Part shown: positions 54,347-57,761 of the stretch, one piece after another
Numbering within the stretch: the stretch's first letter is position 1
Layout: each line of letters starts with the position of its first letter
Assembly: GCA_028819475.1 (NCBI GenBank)
Contig: JAPPLJ010000032.1
Coordinates: 1-57,761 of the forward strand
Direction: 5' to 3'
Length of the DNA: 57,761 bases
Source: Rhodospirillaceae bacterium
Lineage (GTDB): Bacteria > Pseudomonadota > Alphaproteobacteria > Bin65
Program-made: the position numbers and the translations under genes
The notes under the pieces: model-generated
What the model was told of the DNA's origin: nothing
Database searches by the model: none
The model's input: only the letters and a program-made list of their open reading frames with translations

Positions 54347-54856
54347 TTGATATTCGATTCATTCCTTTCTGATGTATTCAGCACATTTGTTGGCGGAATT
54401 CTGCTGGCATTATCATTCTTTTGGATTAGGGAAAAATGGTTTTCTTTTCCTGAAATTGAAGGCCGATGGTTCATCAAGACCGACACAATTGAATCAGACT
54501 ATGACGATTTTAGGAATATGATACTCGTATTTAATGCGATGATTTGGCGAGAAGAGAATCTAATCAAAGGAACGGCTGAGAAAATATATGAAATGTCATC
54601 GACTGTTCAAAAAGAATATGTAGGAAAGGAAAGAACAAGAAGCGAAGTTAATGGGTGGATCGAAAGAAAATATTTTTCGAGAGATCGTATTTATCTTCAT
54701 GTGGTTGAGCAGGGGCATAGAAGGGAGTCGACGACATTTTACACTCTTGTCTTGGAACAAGACGATAGAATGGTCGGTACGTTTGTGTCGATGGTGGCCA
54801 ACGTAAAGGGCAGAGCAAGTTGTTCACGAGACTTAGAACTGCCGCATTCCGCATAA
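54347..54856 (+). CDS. Membrane-anchored unknown protein in AT-rich island
   Basis: A 169-aa protein with one N-terminal transmembrane helix (about residues 10-28) followed by a beta-rich soluble domain starting FPEIEGRWFIKTD and containing IKGTAEKIYE and TTFYTLVLEQDDRMVGTF. The pattern suggests a small beta-barrel, as in some membrane-tethered defence effectors, but I cannot assign a family. It starts with TTG (AGG about 9 bases upstream). Codon use is strongly AT-biased compared with all other genes here, indicating recent transfer. Its end overlaps the next gene by 37 bp. Confidence 0.7.
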   Translation: MIFDSFLSDVFSTFVGGILLALSFFWIREKWFSFPEIEGRWFIKTDTIESDYDDFRNMILVFNAMIWREENLIKGTAEKIYEMSSTVQKEYVGKERTRSEVNGWIERKYFSRDRIYLHVVEQGHRRESTTFYTLVLEQDDRMVGTFVSMVANVKGRASCSRDLELPHSA

Positions 54857-55449
54857 TTTGTTTTGTTCACCTAGTTGTTGCTTGGATTGTTTATAAGCTA
54901 CAACCGGAAGGTGTGGAGGGTGATTTGCGCTCTTGCATTCGAGTGGTTGATCAGTTCGGAGCAACCGTACCTGCAAAATTTATTGAGGCGCTGGTCAATG
55001 CTGAAGATCATCGCAGCGCGCTTCATTTTGGAGTTGATCCGATAGCAATATTACGAGCCTTCATGGTGAGAATTAAGAATGGCGAGATTCAAGGTGCGAG
55101 CACTATTGAACAACAGTTTGTCAGAGTTGTAACGAAAAGGTATGAACGAACAATTGGCAGAAAAGTTCGTGAACAATTTCTGGCAGCTATGCTATCTCTC
55201 CGGCGCCCTAAGAGATCAATAGCTTCGGCCTACCTGTCAATAGCGTATTATGGAACCAGCATTGAAGGCATAGGAGGACTACGAAAGCATTTTGGGCAAA
55301 ATCTTTGGGACGTCGATTATTTGGACGCGCTTGAGTTTATTGCCCAGTTAAAGTATCCACGTCCGGCAAAGGATCTGTGGATATGGAGATACAAAATTGA
55401 TCGGAGAGTAGCTTATATTGCCCGCGTCCGGAGCAAGCAGCCAGCATGA
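54820..55449 (+). CDS. Stand-alone GT51 glycosyltransferase in AT-rich island
   Basis: A 209-aa GT51 domain protein with an N-terminal membrane helix (about 8-26). Catalytic Glu in VNAEDHRSALHFGVDP and second motif GASTIEQQFVRVVT are kept, as is IASAYLSIAYYGTSIEG. It is shorter than and only distantly similar to the chromosomal MtgA at 42640-43338. TTG start with AAGGG upstream, overlapping the preceding gene by 37 bp, so the two are coupled. AT-rich codon use marks it as part of the acquired island. Likely polymerises or modifies lipid II-linked glycan; biological purpose unknown. Confidence 0.8.
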   Translation: MFTRLRTAAFRIICFVHLVVAWIVYKLQPEGVEGDLRSCIRVVDQFGATVPAKFIEALVNAEDHRSALHFGVDPIAILRAFMVRIKNGEIQGASTIEQQFVRVVTKRYERTIGRKVREQFLAAMLSLRRPKRSIASAYLSIAYYGTSIEGIGGLRKHFGQNLWDVDYLDALEFIAQLKYPRPAKDLWIWRYKIDRRVAYIARVRSKQPA

Positions 55450-55513
55450 TTCTGCATCTGCGCCACGATGCGGCTTGACCGGGGCGGATGGCGTCCTTAC
55501 CGTTTGCGGCACG

Positions 55514-55570
55514 ATGCACATGCCGCACGCCATTACCGGTCTGCTTCTGCTTAGCCACCCGGCGTCCTAG
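55514..55570 (+). promoter_or_regulatory. leuA leader peptide ORF (Leu-rich), candidate attenuator
   Basis: A short ORF from ATG 55514 (or 55520) encodes MHMPHAITGLLLLSHPAS and ends with TAG at 55568-55570. It contains four consecutive Leu codons CTG CTT CTG CTT (55541-55552) 200 bp before leuA. The stop codon lies inside the palindrome 55558-55579. This is the standard layout for ribosome-mediated attenuation by leucyl-tRNA. The ribosome site is weak, which lowers confidence. Confidence 0.6.
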
Positions 55571-55579
55571 GACGCCGGG
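55558..55579 (+). terminator. 22-bp perfect palindrome after leuA leader
   Basis: CCCGGCGTCC-TAGGACGCCGGG is a perfect palindrome overlapping the leader stop codon. It could be the attenuator or pause/antiterminator stem. No T-tract follows, so Rho-independent termination is not assured. Confidence 0.5.
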
Positions 55580-55722
55580 CCAAGGGCGCGCGACCGCCGC
55601 CCGCCGCATGTGACACCCCCGATCCGACGCCCCGGATTTCAAGATCCCCGAGGCAAGCGCCGCAAGGCAGGATCCCCCAAGGAACCTTCGCGACAACCGG
55701 AACAGAGCGCTGCGCCGCCTGA

Positions 55723-57465
<1,743 letters not shown>

Positions 57466-57493
57466 GGCGGCGTAGGGCGGCGTAATTCTCACA

Positions 57494-57647
57494 CGTCATT
57501 TCGACCGGAGCGGCGAAGCCGCGAAGCAGCCTGCCCTGAGCTTGTCGAAGGGGAGAAATCTTTTCTGCGTGGCGCAACGGTCCATACGCCGGAGCGCAAA
57601 GATATCTCCACTACGCCGCCTTCCAGGCGGCTCCGGTCGATATGACG
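57494..57647. repeat. 154-bp dispersed palindromic repeat
   Basis: An 18-bp arm (57494-57511, CGTCATTTCGACCGGAGC) recurs inverted with one difference at 57630-57647. Between them is the segment CCCTGAGCTTGTCGAAGGG, a sequence I know as a widespread intergenic repeat in environmental proteobacteria. It follows leuA by 28 bp and may fold into a long hairpin. Confidence 0.7.
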
Positions 57648-57680
57648 GGTATGGAATTTGCTATCGGGGATCCGGCCCGA

Positions 57681-57761
57681 TCAGCCGCGCACCGCAGCGC
57701 GGGCGGCGCGGTGGCGCTCCCAGCGCGGCTGGCGGCAGATGTTGCCGAGGAACTCCAGCAC
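57681..57761 (-). CDS. 3' end of an unidentified gene
   Basis: The minus strand is open from the window edge to TGA at 57681-57683, encoding VLEFLGNICRQPRWERHR and eight further residues. Codon use is typical of this genome. Too short to assign; the gene continues beyond the window. Confidence 0.5.
   Translation of the reverse strand: MLEFLGNICRQPRWERHRAARAAVRG

Noticed and set aside
54820..55449. Degraded penicillin-binding protein pseudogene
   Set aside because: The GT51 catalytic motifs are intact, the frame is full-length for a stand-alone domain and it is coupled to an upstream gene.

Overview
The window is GC-rich DNA of an alphaproteobacterium, most like a Rhodospirillales-type marine or host-associated lineage. 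This is inferred from gene content: ompR-envZ next to ilvE, TAXI-type TRAP transport, polyprenyl synthase beside DUF2007 and a TrmN6-like methylase, bactofilin, CCA-encoding tRNAs, and many CaiB, PhyH/TauD and CoxLMS-type catabolic genes. No rRNA, replication origin, CRISPR array or intact transposase gene was seen.

Layout. 1-780: a non-coding 645-bp element with terminal inverted repeats. 780-3190: TrmN6-like methylase, DUF2007, polyprenyl diphosphate synthase, tRNA-Pro(CGG). 3375-12535: catabolic genes (HAD dehalogenase, SCP2-like protein plus alpha/beta hydrolase, PhyH dioxygenase, a clear creatinase, SDR, acetamidase/formamidase, zinc alcohol dehydrogenase plus enolase-superfamily enzyme). 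12666-21131: the most striking locus. It holds an RND exporter, an ERG6-type sterol 24-C-methyltransferase, a GPP34(GOLPH3)-cytochrome P450 fusion with an aberrant I-helix, a Rieske oxygenase and a COG2907-like FAD oxidoreductase. I read it as a lipid-tailoring, probably sterol-tailoring, cluster.

21169-25716: a tightly overlapping CoxM-CoxS-CoxL operon ending in an SDR whose catalytic Tyr and Lys are replaced. 25952-33520: beta-hydroxyacid dehydrogenase, CaiB, GST, an orphan TRAP receptor, a COG4091 oxidoreductase coupled to a PhyH oxygenase, and a quinone oxidoreductase. 33610-34474: a candidate toxin-antitoxin pair with an unrecognised first protein. 34550-36493: pcaF-like thiolase and the second, inverted copy of the 645-bp element. 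36645-43338: TauD dioxygenase, GFA protein, envZ-ompR, ilvE, DUF3179, mtgA. 43356-47680: SLT transglycosylase and a TAXI TRAP receptor/permease pair. 47823-50728: parDE, phosphohexomutase, tRNA-Arg(CCT), bactofilin, tRNA-Leu(CAA). 50920-53715: CaiB and a Tat-exported amine oxidase. 53816-55449: a DUF5678-like gene, a truncated gene start and an AT-rich island with two coupled genes (membrane-anchored unknown plus stand-alone GT51 glycosyltransferase). 55514-57465: leuA preceded by a short leader ORF with four consecutive Leu codons and a palindrome, i.e. a candidate attenuator. The window ends in a dispersed palindromic repeat and the 3' end of a minus-strand gene.

How it fits together. Most of the window is catabolism of small organic compounds (creatine, amides, CoA thioesters, hydroxylated lipids) with matching TRAP uptake, plus scattered housekeeping genes. 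The lipid-tailoring locus, the two inverted elements, the two toxin-antitoxin-like pairs and the AT-rich island are the accessory parts. All functions are read from sequence motifs; no database search was possible.
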